Part shown: piece by piece, positions 1-5,998 of the stretch | How positions within the stretch are numbered: position 1 is the stretch's first letter | Layout of the letters: the number at the start of each line of letters is the position of its first letter | Assembly (NCBI GenBank): GCA_035697245.1 | Contig: DASSDH010000060.1 | Coordinates: 1-15,671 of the forward strand | Direction of reading: 5' to 3' | DNA: 15,671 nucleotides | DNA from: JACVRX01 sp035697245 | GTDB taxonomy: Bacteria; Actinomycetota; Actinomycetes; Jiangellales; Jiangellaceae | Notes under the pieces: generated by a model | What the model saw: the letters and a program-made list of their open reading frames with translations, nothing else | What the model was told of the DNA's origin: nothing | Database searches by the model: none | Program-made: the position numbers and the translations under genes

Positions 1-176
1 CAGATCTGGGACTGATCGACGAGTACGAGTTCCTTGTGCAGCCGGTCCTTGCCGGACACGGGCCGACGTTGCTCGCCGGTCTGCGCGAGCGCATCCAGCT
101 CGAGCTCGTGGATCGCCATGAGTTCCGGTCGGGGGCGGCCGCCCTGCGATACCGGCCCACGCGAGTTACGGCTTGA
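1..176 (+). CDS. Dihydrofolate reductase family protein, C-terminal end (5' partial)
   Basis: An open frame enters from the left edge (first full codon at base 3) and ends at TGA 174-176, giving 57 residues. It begins DLGLIDEYEFLVQPVLAGHG and continues through PTLLAGL, L-E-L-V and ALRYRP. This is the typical last third of the RibD C-terminal / dihydrofolate-reductase-like fold: a 'GLIDEY' helix, the 'P-V-L-G-G-G' type strand with G replaced here by A-G-H-G, then two closing beta strands. Such stand-alone proteins are NADPH-dependent reductases of unknown substrate in actinobacteria. The catalytic N-terminal part lies outside the window, so nothing can be said about activity. The end is clean, with no sign of truncation at the 3' side. 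The family call is secure; the specific function is unknown. Confidence 0.85.
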   Translation, partial: DLGLIDEYEFLVQPVLAGHGPTLLAGLRERIQLELVDRHEFRSGAAALRYRPTRVTA

Positions 177-332
177 CGTGATTTGTCCTGGCACCTTGGC
201 CGCTGCCTCGCGACGGAACGACGGATATTCGTGCGTTGCAGCTGCGAGTGCGTAGCCGAACGTGCGCTCATAACGCTCAGGCCTGCCGCCGTTGGGGGTG
301 CCCCACATCGCCGGTTGCGCGGGCGGAGTTGG

Positions 333-360
333 CTGGTTCTCCCATAACCAGGAGGACCAG
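333..360 (+). promoter_or_regulatory. RNA hairpin masking the integrase ribosome binding site
   Basis: CTGGTTCTCC (333-342) can pair along its whole length with GGAGGACCAG (351-360): ten pairs, one of them a G-U, closing an 8-nt loop. The right arm contains the Shine-Dalgarno GGAGG (351-355), 7 nt before the ATG at 363. In RNA this stem would hide the ribosome binding site. It may limit integrase translation, as leader hairpins do in some transposase genes. Pairing is seen directly; the regulatory role is inferred. Confidence 0.6.
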
Positions 361-362
361 TC

Positions 363-1274
363 ATGACCACGATCGAGACGACAACGACGACAATCGAGCC
401 GCCGAGGGACGACTTCGTCATCGACGATGCGCAGCTCGCCGCTGTGGCGTTCCTGGCTCGCTACAACGGCCGCACGCTGGAGGCGTACCGCCACGATCTG
501 CGCGGTTTCTTCCAGTGGGCGGCCGACATGCAGCTCACTGTCTTGGCGGCCACGCGTCCACACATCGAGTTGTTTCGAAGCTGGATGGAGGCGCGGGGCC
601 TGGCGGCATCGACGATCGACCGACGGCTGTCGACGGTCTGCGGCTTCTACCGCTTCGCCCACATCGACGGGCGCATCGCCTCGAACCCGGCGCAGTACGT
701 GCGCCGACCGCAGGTGCACCCGTCGAACGCCCGCGGTCTCGACCGCTCCGAGCTCGGCGTGTTCCTGTTCACCGCCGAGCAGTACGACCGCGATCATGGC
801 GCGCTTGCGGTGCTGCTCGGTCTGAACGGGCTGCGGGTCAGCGAAGCCTGCGCCACCAACGTCGAAGACCTCGGCCTCGAACGGGGCCACCGCACGCTTG
901 GCATTCTGGGCAAGGGCAACAAGCCAGCGAGGATCCCGCTGGTCCCACGGACTGCTCGCACGATCGACCTGGCCGTCGGCGAACGCTGTGAGGGGCCCAT
1001 CCTGTGTCGCCGCGACGGACAGCGGCTCGATCGACGCACCGCCCACCGTTGGGTTCGTTCGATCGGCAGGCGTGCCGGCCTGGGTGCCGTGCATCCCCAC
1101 ATGCTGCGGGCCGCGTTCATCATGGCGGCGCTCGACGCGGGCGTGCCGCTGCGCGACGTGCAAATCGCGGCCCGACACGCCGACCCAAGAACCACCACGA
1201 TCTACGACCGCCGCAGAGAGAACTTCGACCGGCACGCCGCCTACGTCGTCGTGGCGTTCGTCGCCGGAGGGTGA
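363..1274 (+). CDS. Tyrosine-type site-specific recombinase (integrase)
   Basis: A 303-residue XerC/XerD-like tyrosine recombinase that cuts and rejoins DNA through a covalent 3'-phosphotyrosine. An N-terminal SAM-like core-binding domain (about 20-110, with TLEAYRHDLRGFFQWA and ASTIDRRLSTVCGFYRF) is followed by the catalytic domain (about 125-300). All catalytic residues are visible: R158 in GLRVSEA, K184 in GKGNK, H246 and R249 in HMLRAAF, H272 in ARHADPRTT and Y281 in IYDRR. Spacing matches XerD, with H to Y nine residues apart. The ATG at 363 has a good GGAGG, which a hairpin hides. The gene stands alone, without an excisionase, and an IS110 element lies immediately downstream. I recognise close relatives as widespread actinobacterial solo integrases; what this one mobilises is not visible. 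No att site or terminal repeat was found near it. Confidence 0.93.
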   Translation: MTTIETTTTTIEPPRDDFVIDDAQLAAVAFLARYNGRTLEAYRHDLRGFFQWAADMQLTVLAATRPHIELFRSWMEARGLAASTIDRRLSTVCGFYRFAHIDGRIASNPAQYVRRPQVHPSNARGLDRSELGVFLFTAEQYDRDHGALAVLLGLNGLRVSEACATNVEDLGLERGHRTLGILGKGNKPARIPLVPRTARTIDLAVGERCEGPILCRRDGQRLDRRTAHRWVRSIGRRAGLGAVHPHMLRAAFIMAALDAGVPLRDVQIAARHADPRTTTIYDRRRENFDRHAAYVVVAFVAGG

Positions 1275-1433
1275 CATTTCTCACTCCTCAAGCGAATCCT
1301 CTTTGGGTCAAGGACTTCTTCAGAGGGGTGTCGGGGCGCGGCGAAGGAGCCGAGCGACGTCGGCTGTCCTAGCGTTGGGTTGGGTCCGGGAGTGACTTCG
1401 CCGAAGAGCCGGCCGTCAGGGATGGAGAGCCGG

Positions 1434-2507
1434 TCACGCTGGCTTGGAGTCGTTCCCGCTTGTCCTCCCGGGCCCGCTATGGGCCTGCCCGTCGGGCGTC
1501 GGCGATGAGCCGGGGTAGACAGCGTTGCTGACGTGTCGCTTCAGCGCCCGGAGGGCTTCTCTGGTGGTCTTGCCCTGGGCGACTCGCCGGTCGAAGTAGG
1601 CACGACCCTGCGAATGGGGTTGGCGGAGCTGGCAGATGGCGGCCATGTTGATGGCATGGTTCAGCTGGCGGTTCCCGCGTTCTGAGACCCGGTGCACGAC
1701 GCGGCCCCCGGAAGAGAACTCGACCGGGGCAGTGCCGTTGTAGGCGGCGTAGCGGTCCCGGGTGGCGAACCGGGTGATGTCTGCGCTGTAGCCGATGAGC
1801 ATGGCGGCGAGGATGGGACCGACGCCGAATAGGTCGGTGACGGTGGTTCCCGAGGCTCGGACAGCGTCACGGATCCGCTTGTGTGATGCCTTGAGCTGCG
1901 TGTCGAGGCGGCGGATGTCGTCGAGGAGCTCGACTGCGAGGTCGTAGCGGGTCTGCTCGACCGGGTTGGCTGGGGTGAGGACCTCGAGGAATCGGTCGAC
2001 GTCAGAAGCGTTGATTTCCTTGGTGATCCCGCCCCCGGCGAGTTCGGCCAGCAGTGCGTGCATGCGGCACACGAGCCGGGTCCGGTGGTTGCCGATGTCG
2101 GTGTTGCGCTTGGCCAGCAGCCGCAGCACTTCGCTGTGGCCGACCGTATCGACTCGGCGCAGCCCCCGGGAACGCAAGGCAGCGATCGCGACTGAGAGTG
2201 CGTCGTTGGGGTCGTTGTTGTCCGACCGGCCTGTGGAGAGCACCCGCACACGCGACGCCAGCGTCGCTGGCACGTCCACCACGGTCTCCCCGGCCGCCAC
2301 CAGTTGCTGGGCCAACAGGTAGCCGAGCCCGCCAGCGGACTCGATCGCCCAGGTCCGGGCTCGGAACGGCTCCGCCCACGCCACCAGCTGCTCGGCCTGC
2401 GCGCCACCAGCACGCACCTTCTTACGCCCCAGCTCTTCCTCGCCGCCGCTGATCGCGACCGCTGTATGGGTCGCCTTGTGCGGGTCGACACCGATGATCA
2501 CTGCCAT
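1434..2507 (-). CDS. IS110 family transposase (DEDD recombinase with Tnp20 domain)
   Basis: A 357-residue RNA-guided recombinase of the IS110 family. The RuvC-like DEDD domain occupies about residues 1-150: D8 in IIGVDPHKATHTA, E56 in WAIESAGG, D99 and D102 in DPNDALSVA. A helical linker follows. The transposase_20 domain runs from about 225 to 325: FGVGPILAAMLIGY, then the serine site FSSGG (S265/S266), then RVSERGNRQLNHAI and ALKRHVSNAVY. All expected catalytic positions are present, and length matches the family. I chose the ATG at 2507 because GGAGG lies 6 nt upstream; an in-frame ATG at 2594 would add 29 residues that do not fit the family and would run into the leader. Related enzymes use a bridge RNA made from the adjacent non-coding end. 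The non-coding DNA here lies mostly upstream of the gene, as in the IS110 rather than IS1111 group. Likely functional. Confidence 0.94.
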   Translation of the reverse strand: MAVIIGVDPHKATHTAVAISGGEEELGRKKVRAGGAQAEQLVAWAEPFRARTWAIESAGGLGYLLAQQLVAAGETVVDVPATLASRVRVLSTGRSDNNDPNDALSVAIAALRSRGLRRVDTVGHSEVLRLLAKRNTDIGNHRTRLVCRMHALLAELAGGGITKEINASDVDRFLEVLTPANPVEQTRYDLAVELLDDIRRLDTQLKASHKRIRDAVRASGTTVTDLFGVGPILAAMLIGYSADITRFATRDRYAAYNGTAPVEFSSGGRVVHRVSERGNRQLNHAINMAAICQLRQPHSQGRAYFDRRVAQGKTTREALRALKRHVSNAVYPGSSPTPDGQAHSGPGRTSGNDSKPA

Positions 2508-2559
2508 GAACGCCTCCAAGGTCTCGTCGGATGGAACCGCGGCGGGCACTCCTGCTTCG

Positions 2560-2740
2560 GGTCGATTCGTGCGCGTTCCTCTTTCGAGCCACACCGCGGC
2601 GAGATCCCCGCGAGACGCGCTTCGTTAGAAAGCCAGACCCGTAAACACCAGCCGGCAGGCACTTCGAGAGCGATCCCGCAAGGACCTCTCGACGCTACGG
2701 ATCACCCACAGCGCCTGCCCGAAGTCTCAAGCAGGCACAT
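2560..2740 (-). ncRNA. Probable IS110 bridge RNA region in the transposase leader
   Basis: The stretch upstream of the transposase start has no credible protein frame and contains several stems when read on the minus strand. These are GCCTGC/GCAGGC (2731-2736 with 2713-2718), TCGAGAG/CTCTCGA (2686-2692 with 2664-2670) closing a 15-nt loop, CGCGG/CCGCG further down, and CTTTC/GAAAG enclosing the last part. Bridge RNAs of IS110-group elements come from this location and carry two guide loops. The 15-nt loop contains GTCCTTG, which also occurs near the opposite end of the element (1309-1315). Location and stems are seen; RNA function is inferred from the family, and the ends given are approximate. 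Confidence 0.45.
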
Positions 2741-2779
2741 CGGGGACAGGGTCAACCCGACTTGGCGAGCGGGCGGCGG

Positions 2780-3172
2780 CTACGTGTACAGCGTGCCGTC
2801 CTGGCAGAAGCACAGGTCGTTGCCCCATGGATCGACGACGTAGAACGATCGCTCGCCCCAGGGCCGCTCGACGACCGCGCCGGCCGGCTCGTTGTGGACC
2901 TGGTAGGGGGCGAGGACGCCGAGTCCGTCGGCGCGCCTGTACACGGCGTCAACGTCGTCGACCGCGAAGAACAGCGACTTCGGCCCCGGTGTCGGCGACA
3001 ACCCACCCTGGGACACGTCGAGGAGGGCGAGGATGATCCCGCCGCAGTCGAAGTAGTGGCGGGCGCCGGGATGGCGTTGCCCCTCGATCCCCAACAACTC
3101 GCGGTAGATGTCGGTGGCCCGGTCGAGGTCGGCAACCTCGACGGTCACGCGGAACAGGCGGGGCTCGGTCAT
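2780..3172 (-). CDS. VOC family protein (glyoxalase/bleomycin-resistance fold)
   Basis: A 130-residue vicinal-oxygen-chelate protein. It opens with LFRVTVEVADLDRATDIYRELLGIEG, the usual first beta-alpha unit (conserved 'v-x-D-l-x-r-a-x-x-F-Y-x-x-l-G'). It ends with ERSFYVVDPWGNDLCFCQDG, the usual 'f-x-D-P-x-G-N-x-l-e/c' closing strand. Family members include glyoxalase I, dioxygenases and antibiotic-binding proteins; the substrate here cannot be told. The start at 3172 is preferred because AGGGAG lies about 7 nt upstream and the family match begins there, although the frame stays open to 3373. Its ATG overlaps the TGA of the ArsR gene (ATGA), so the two are translationally coupled and share the operator at 3551-3566. 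VOC genes paired with ArsR repressors are common in actinobacteria, which suggests a small-molecule-responsive pair. Confidence 0.88.
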   Translation of the reverse strand: MTEPRLFRVTVEVADLDRATDIYRELLGIEGQRHPGARHYFDCGGIILALLDVSQGGLSPTPGPKSLFFAVDDVDAVYRRADGLGVLAPYQVHNEPAGAVVERPWGERSFYVVDPWGNDLCFCQDGTLYT

Positions 3173-3540
3173 GCGGTAACTCCCTTCGAGCGCAGACCCG
3201 GCGAACGCCAGATCTGCTTCGGCGGCGGTTTGTCGAAGAGATCGAGCCAGCCGACGACGACGCGTCGCAGCTGGTCGAGCTCTAGCCGATAGATGCAGTT
3301 GCGACCTTCGCGCCGCGCGGTGACGATCCCCGCGCCTTCGAGCACGTGGAGGTGCCGCGTCGTCGTCGGCCAACTGTGGCTGAGGCGGCTGGCCAGATAC
3401 CCGGACGGCAGCTCAGGCCCGTAGTGGGCGAGGAGCAGGATGACGTGACGTCGCGCTTCATGGGCGAGGGCGTCGAAGACCCGCTCGAACTCGGCAAGTG
3501 ATGGCCGGGCACGACGTGCAGTGGGTGCTATTGTCGTCAC
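3169..3540 (-). CDS. ArsR family winged-helix transcriptional regulator
   Basis: A 123-residue ArsR/SmtB-type repressor. LAEFERVFDALAHEARRHVILLLAHY is the usual opening helix pair. ELPSGYLASRLSHSWPTTTRHLHVLEGAGIV is the winged helix-turn-helix, with TTTRHLHVL as recognition helix. VTARREGRNCIYRLEL is the wing. The metal-binding ELCVCDL motif is absent, so arsenic or metal sensing is unlikely. An in-frame ATG exists at 3579, but I prefer the GTG at 3540. A -10-like TAATAT ends exactly 7 nt before it, and a perfect dyad (3551-3566) would otherwise sit inside the coding region, so the mRNA is probably leaderless. GGGAGG directly abuts the GTG, too close to work as a normal SD. First gene of a two-gene unit with the VOC gene; probably autoregulated. 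Confidence 0.88.
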   Translation of the reverse strand: MTTIAPTARRARPSLAEFERVFDALAHEARRHVILLLAHYGPELPSGYLASRLSHSWPTTTRHLHVLEGAGIVTARREGRNCIYRLELDQLRRVVVGWLDLFDKPPPKQIWRSPGLRSKGVTA

Positions 3541-3547
3541 CTCCCGA

Positions 3548-3566
3548 ATATTAGCTGTGACGCTAA
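3548..3566 (-). promoter_or_regulatory. ArsR promoter -10 box and dyad operator
   Basis: TTAGC (3551-3555) and GCTAA (3562-3566) form a perfect inverted repeat with a 6-nt spacer. Further partial symmetry lies outside it (ATAT before, GTAT after). On the minus strand TAATAT (3553-3548) resembles a -10 box and overlaps the left arm. A repressor dimer bound here would block the polymerase, the usual autoregulation of ArsR genes. The dyad is seen directly; binding is inferred. Confidence 0.65.
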
Positions 3567-3700
3567 GTATGTGAGACATCGCAGCGAACCGGTTGCGCCG
3601 ACCCCCGACCCAGCATGCGCGGCGAGACAGCCCGGCGCGGGTGCCACCAATCGCCGGCTACGAGATGAGCGAGGGGACATCCCCCTGGACACCCTCGCGA

Positions 3701-4213
3701 CTACAGCGCGGCCTGCATCTCGTTCTCGAGCAGACCATCTCGCTCACGAAGCCTGGAGCGGCCAGTTCTCACGAACCCATGTCGGGCGTAGAGACGCTCA
3801 GCACGCTCGTTGTCCGAGGTCACATGAAGCCGGACGAACCGAGTCGATTGCTCGCGAGCCCACTCCAAGACCCGCGCGACGAGAGCGTCTGCGACGCCGC
3901 CACCTCGAGCCGAGGGCCGTACCCACATGGCGAACAGATGAACCACGTCCGTCACAGCGTCGTCTTGTGCTCCGACGGCCATCCCCTGAGTGCCGCGTTC
4001 GTCCTCCCACACGAAGGTCGGGTGGCCCTCCGGTCGTAGGAGGAACCGCCAATCGTCGTCGGCGAGCGCAGCAGCCTGCTCATAGGTCGAGGCGAAGGCG
4101 CTCGGCGCATCCGCAAGCGCGCTGAGCCGCAGCTCCTTCAGGAGCTCGATCTCGTCGGGTGCAAGCCGGCGGATCACACCGGCAACGCTCGCGTACCGGC
4201 TTGCGGTGACCAT
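3701..4213 (-). CDS. GNAT family N-acetyltransferase
   Basis: A 170-residue GCN5-related acetyltransferase, which transfers acetyl from acetyl-CoA to an amine. VIRRLAPDEIELLKELRLSAL is the usual first strand-helix unit. The acetyl-CoA loop is in VRPSARGGGVADALVARVLEWA (R-G-G-G-V-A in the Q/R-x-x-G-x-G/A position). VRLHVTSDNERAERLYARHGF is motif B with the conserved N, Y and GF. The FASTYEQ stretch near residue 40 is common in actinobacterial GNATs of this type. The ATG at 4213 has only a close, weak AGGGGG; a GTG at 4177 directly before IRRL is an alternative start. It lies 52 bp downstream of the Rv2258c-like methyltransferase on the same strand and may be the last gene of that run. Substrate unknown. 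Confidence 0.9.
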   Translation of the reverse strand: MVTASRYASVAGVIRRLAPDEIELLKELRLSALADAPSAFASTYEQAAALADDDWRFLLRPEGHPTFVWEDERGTQGMAVGAQDDAVTDVVHLFAMWVRPSARGGGVADALVARVLEWAREQSTRFVRLHVTSDNERAERLYARHGFVRTGRSRLRERDGLLENEMQAAL

Positions 4214-4265
4214 GCCCCCTACCGCCGGGACCGCGGCGGCTGCCGAGCCGGCACGTGGTGCGCCC

Positions 4266-5314
4266 TCAGGTCCGCAGCCGGTACAGCCGGAAGAAGCCGC
4301 CGTCGAGAGGCAGGACGTCGACGGTACCGAACCCGGCCCCGGCGGCGAGCTCCTTCACCCTGCCCGCGCGGGTGGCGGTGCCGATGGCGGCCGAGCGCTG
4401 CTCGACCATCGACGCCGGCAAGTTTGGGACGATGCTCCAGCCGTACATCAGCCGCTCGGGCTCGTCGCCCGGCGCGGTGAAGACGTCGGCGACCGCCTCG
4501 TCGGCCACCAGTACCGCGCCGTCGTCGGCCAGCGCGGCCCGGGCGGCGGCCTGGACCTCGACCGGCCGGGCGAGGTCGTGCAGCACCTCCAGCAGCACGA
4601 CGTCGAACGGGCCCCGCGTCCGCACCGTGGCGGCGTCGGCGACCTCGAACCGAGCGGCGACTCGCTCGCGGTCGGCGTAGGCGCGGGCGTCGTTGACGGA
4701 CGCCTCGTTGGCGTCGAACCCCACACCTCGACACCCGGGAAGGCACCGGCGACCGCGATGGCGCCCCACCCCTGTCCGCACCCGATGTCGGCCAGGCGAC
4801 CACCGGCCCGCAGGCGGCCGGTGACTTGGCCCAGGGCCGGCAGCCACTCGTCGACCAGCGCGGTTAGGAACGCCGGGCGGTTGATCGCCCCCTGGCCGGC
4901 GCGGAAGTCGCCGCCGTAGCGGGCGTAGGGGACGCCGGCGCCCGTCCGGTAGGCCTCGACCACCTCGTCGAGCGCCCTCGCGATCCCCACCACCATGCGG
5001 CCGAGCGGCAGCAGGTGGTGGCCGTGGGTCGGGTCGGCGACCACGCCGGCGTGCTCGGAGGGCAGCCGGTAGCGACGCTCGTCGTACGGGAGCGCGGGTT
5101 CGTCGACGGCCAGGACGCCGCTGACGGCCTGCTGCTCCAGCCACTCCCGGGCGTACCTGTCGTGGATGCCGGCCCGCTCAGCCAGCTCGGCCACGGTCAC
5201 TGGCCCGGCGTCGGCCAGCGCCTCGTAGAGGCCCAGCCGATCGCCGAGGTACAGGCCGAACAGCTCGAGCGTTCCGGTGGCGGCCGACAGCACCTGCTCG
5301 TCGAGTGTCTTCAT
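4266..5314 (-). CDS. Rv2258c-like class I SAM-dependent methyltransferase, disrupted by a 1-base deletion
   Basis: Two overlapping minus-strand frames make one normal protein of about 349 residues if one base is restored. Residues 1-85 form a winged-helix dimerisation domain (LGDRLGLYEALADAGPVTV, then ERAGIHDRYAREWLEQQ). Residues 174-183 hold SAM motif I (LADIGCGQGW). After the shift come GFDANEASVNDARAYA, VVLLEVLHDL and the closing FFRLYRLRT. The break is at the CCCC run 4719-4722, shortly after codon 197 in ...GVEV. One more C there would give GVEVWGFDANEA and fuse the frames exactly. Length and layout fit Rv2258c of M. tuberculosis (353 residues), whose substrate is not known to me. The ATG at 5314 has GAGGGGG upstream and overlaps the stop of the preceding methyltransferase (ATGA). 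No other damage is visible, so this may be a sequencing indel. Confidence 0.85.
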
Positions 5315-5994
5315 CGACGTGCCCCCTCCACGCTGCGCTCGAACGTTTCCGCCTCGCTCGGCACCGGCTGCAGAGCCCGTCCGGCGATCTGCGTGGCAAC
5401 GGGCACGAACGCCGAGCGCAGTCGGTATTCCTGGAGGTCCACCCGCGCGAAGCCGGCCTCGCCGATGACCCCGGCCAGGTCGCGGTCGAGCATGCAGCCC
5501 TCGAACGTCCACGACCACGGTCGACGCAGGACCCGCTGCAGCCGGCGCAGGGCCGTGCCGGCGGGTGCGCCGACGTGCTCGAGGAACGCGAACGTGCCAC
5601 CCGGCGCCAGGATGCGCCGGACCTCGGCCACGGCGGCGGCGGGGTCGGGCACGGTGCACAACACCAGCGTCGAGATCACACCGTCGACCGACCCGTCGGG
5701 CAGGCGGGTGTCCTCGGCGTCGGTGGGGCGCAGGTCGAGCTCCACGCCATGACGCGCGGCTGCGTCCCGGAGCCGGCGGTGCATCCTGCGGTTGGGTTCG
5801 ATGGCGACCAGCCGGGTGCCGGGCCGCAGGTAGCGCAGGTTGGCTCCGACGCCGGGACCCAGCTCCACCACGGTGTCGGGCAGGTCCCGGAAGATGCGCT
5901 CCTTGCGGTCGTGCAGGAGCCGGTCCGAGTAGCCGTCGATCAGCCGGAAGAACAGGGCGTTGGCCGAGCTGCGGACGGGATGCGTGTGGGTCAT
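5311..5994 (-). CDS. Class I SAM-dependent methyltransferase (Methyltransf_11 type)
   Basis: A 227-residue methyltransferase. Motif I is VVELGPGVGANLRYL (residues 42-56), the acidic SAM-ribose residue is in LVAIEPN, and DGVISTLVLCTVPDPAAAVAEVRRILAPGGTFAFLEHV carries motifs II and III in the normal order. The sequence resembles small UbiE/METTL7-like enzymes acting on lipids or hydrophobic small molecules, but the substrate cannot be read. The ATG at 5994 lies 4 nt after the TGA of the upstream regulator-hydrolase gene, with GAGG within that junction. Starting further upstream (6075) would overlap the neighbour by over 70 nt and adds a poorly conserved stretch. Its stop overlaps the next methyltransferase start. 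Second of two tandem, non-homologous-looking methyltransferases in one coupled operon. Confidence 0.9.
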   Translation of the reverse strand: MTHTHPVRSSANALFFRLIDGYSDRLLHDRKERIFRDLPDTVVELGPGVGANLRYLRPGTRLVAIEPNRRMHRRLRDAAARHGVELDLRPTDAEDTRLPDGSVDGVISTLVLCTVPDPAAAVAEVRRILAPGGTFAFLEHVGAPAGTALRRLQRVLRRPWSWTFEGCMLDRDLAGVIGEAGFARVDLQEYRLRSAFVPVATQIAGRALQPVPSEAETFERSVEGARR

Positions 5995-5998
5995 GTCC

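Larger units (their letters stand above)
1305..2755 (-). mobile_element. IS110-family insertion sequence (boundaries approximate)
   Basis: One intact transposase gene (1434-2507) with a roughly 240-nt structured leader on its 5' side and about 130 nt after it gives an element near 1.45 kb, normal for IS110. This family usually lacks terminal inverted repeats, so ends are hard to place. The proposed limits are the only obvious short direct repeat in the two flanks, GGGTCAA at 1305-1311 and 2749-2755. The outer limits are otherwise set by neighbouring genes: the integrase stop at 1274 and the VOC gene stop at 2780. The element therefore inserted between genes without breaking either. Family call strong; exact ends weak. 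Confidence 0.75.

Noticed and set aside
236..991. 251-codon plus-strand frame overlapping the first integrase
   Set aside because: Shifted-frame shadow of the integrase, rich in Arg/Pro with no motifs.
2664..2692. Full assignment of left and right bridge-RNA guides
   Set aside because: Only one 7-nt match was found (GTCCTTG); the remaining loop bases do not pair convincingly with the proposed ends, so guides were not annotated.
2304..2843. Plus-strand frames across the IS110 leader
   Set aside because: They cross the structured leader and the element edge, and are antisense to the transposase and VOC genes.
3673..3684. GGGG-ACAT-CCCC stem between the GNAT and ArsR genes as a terminator
   Set aside because: Only four pairs and no T-tract; too weak to call.
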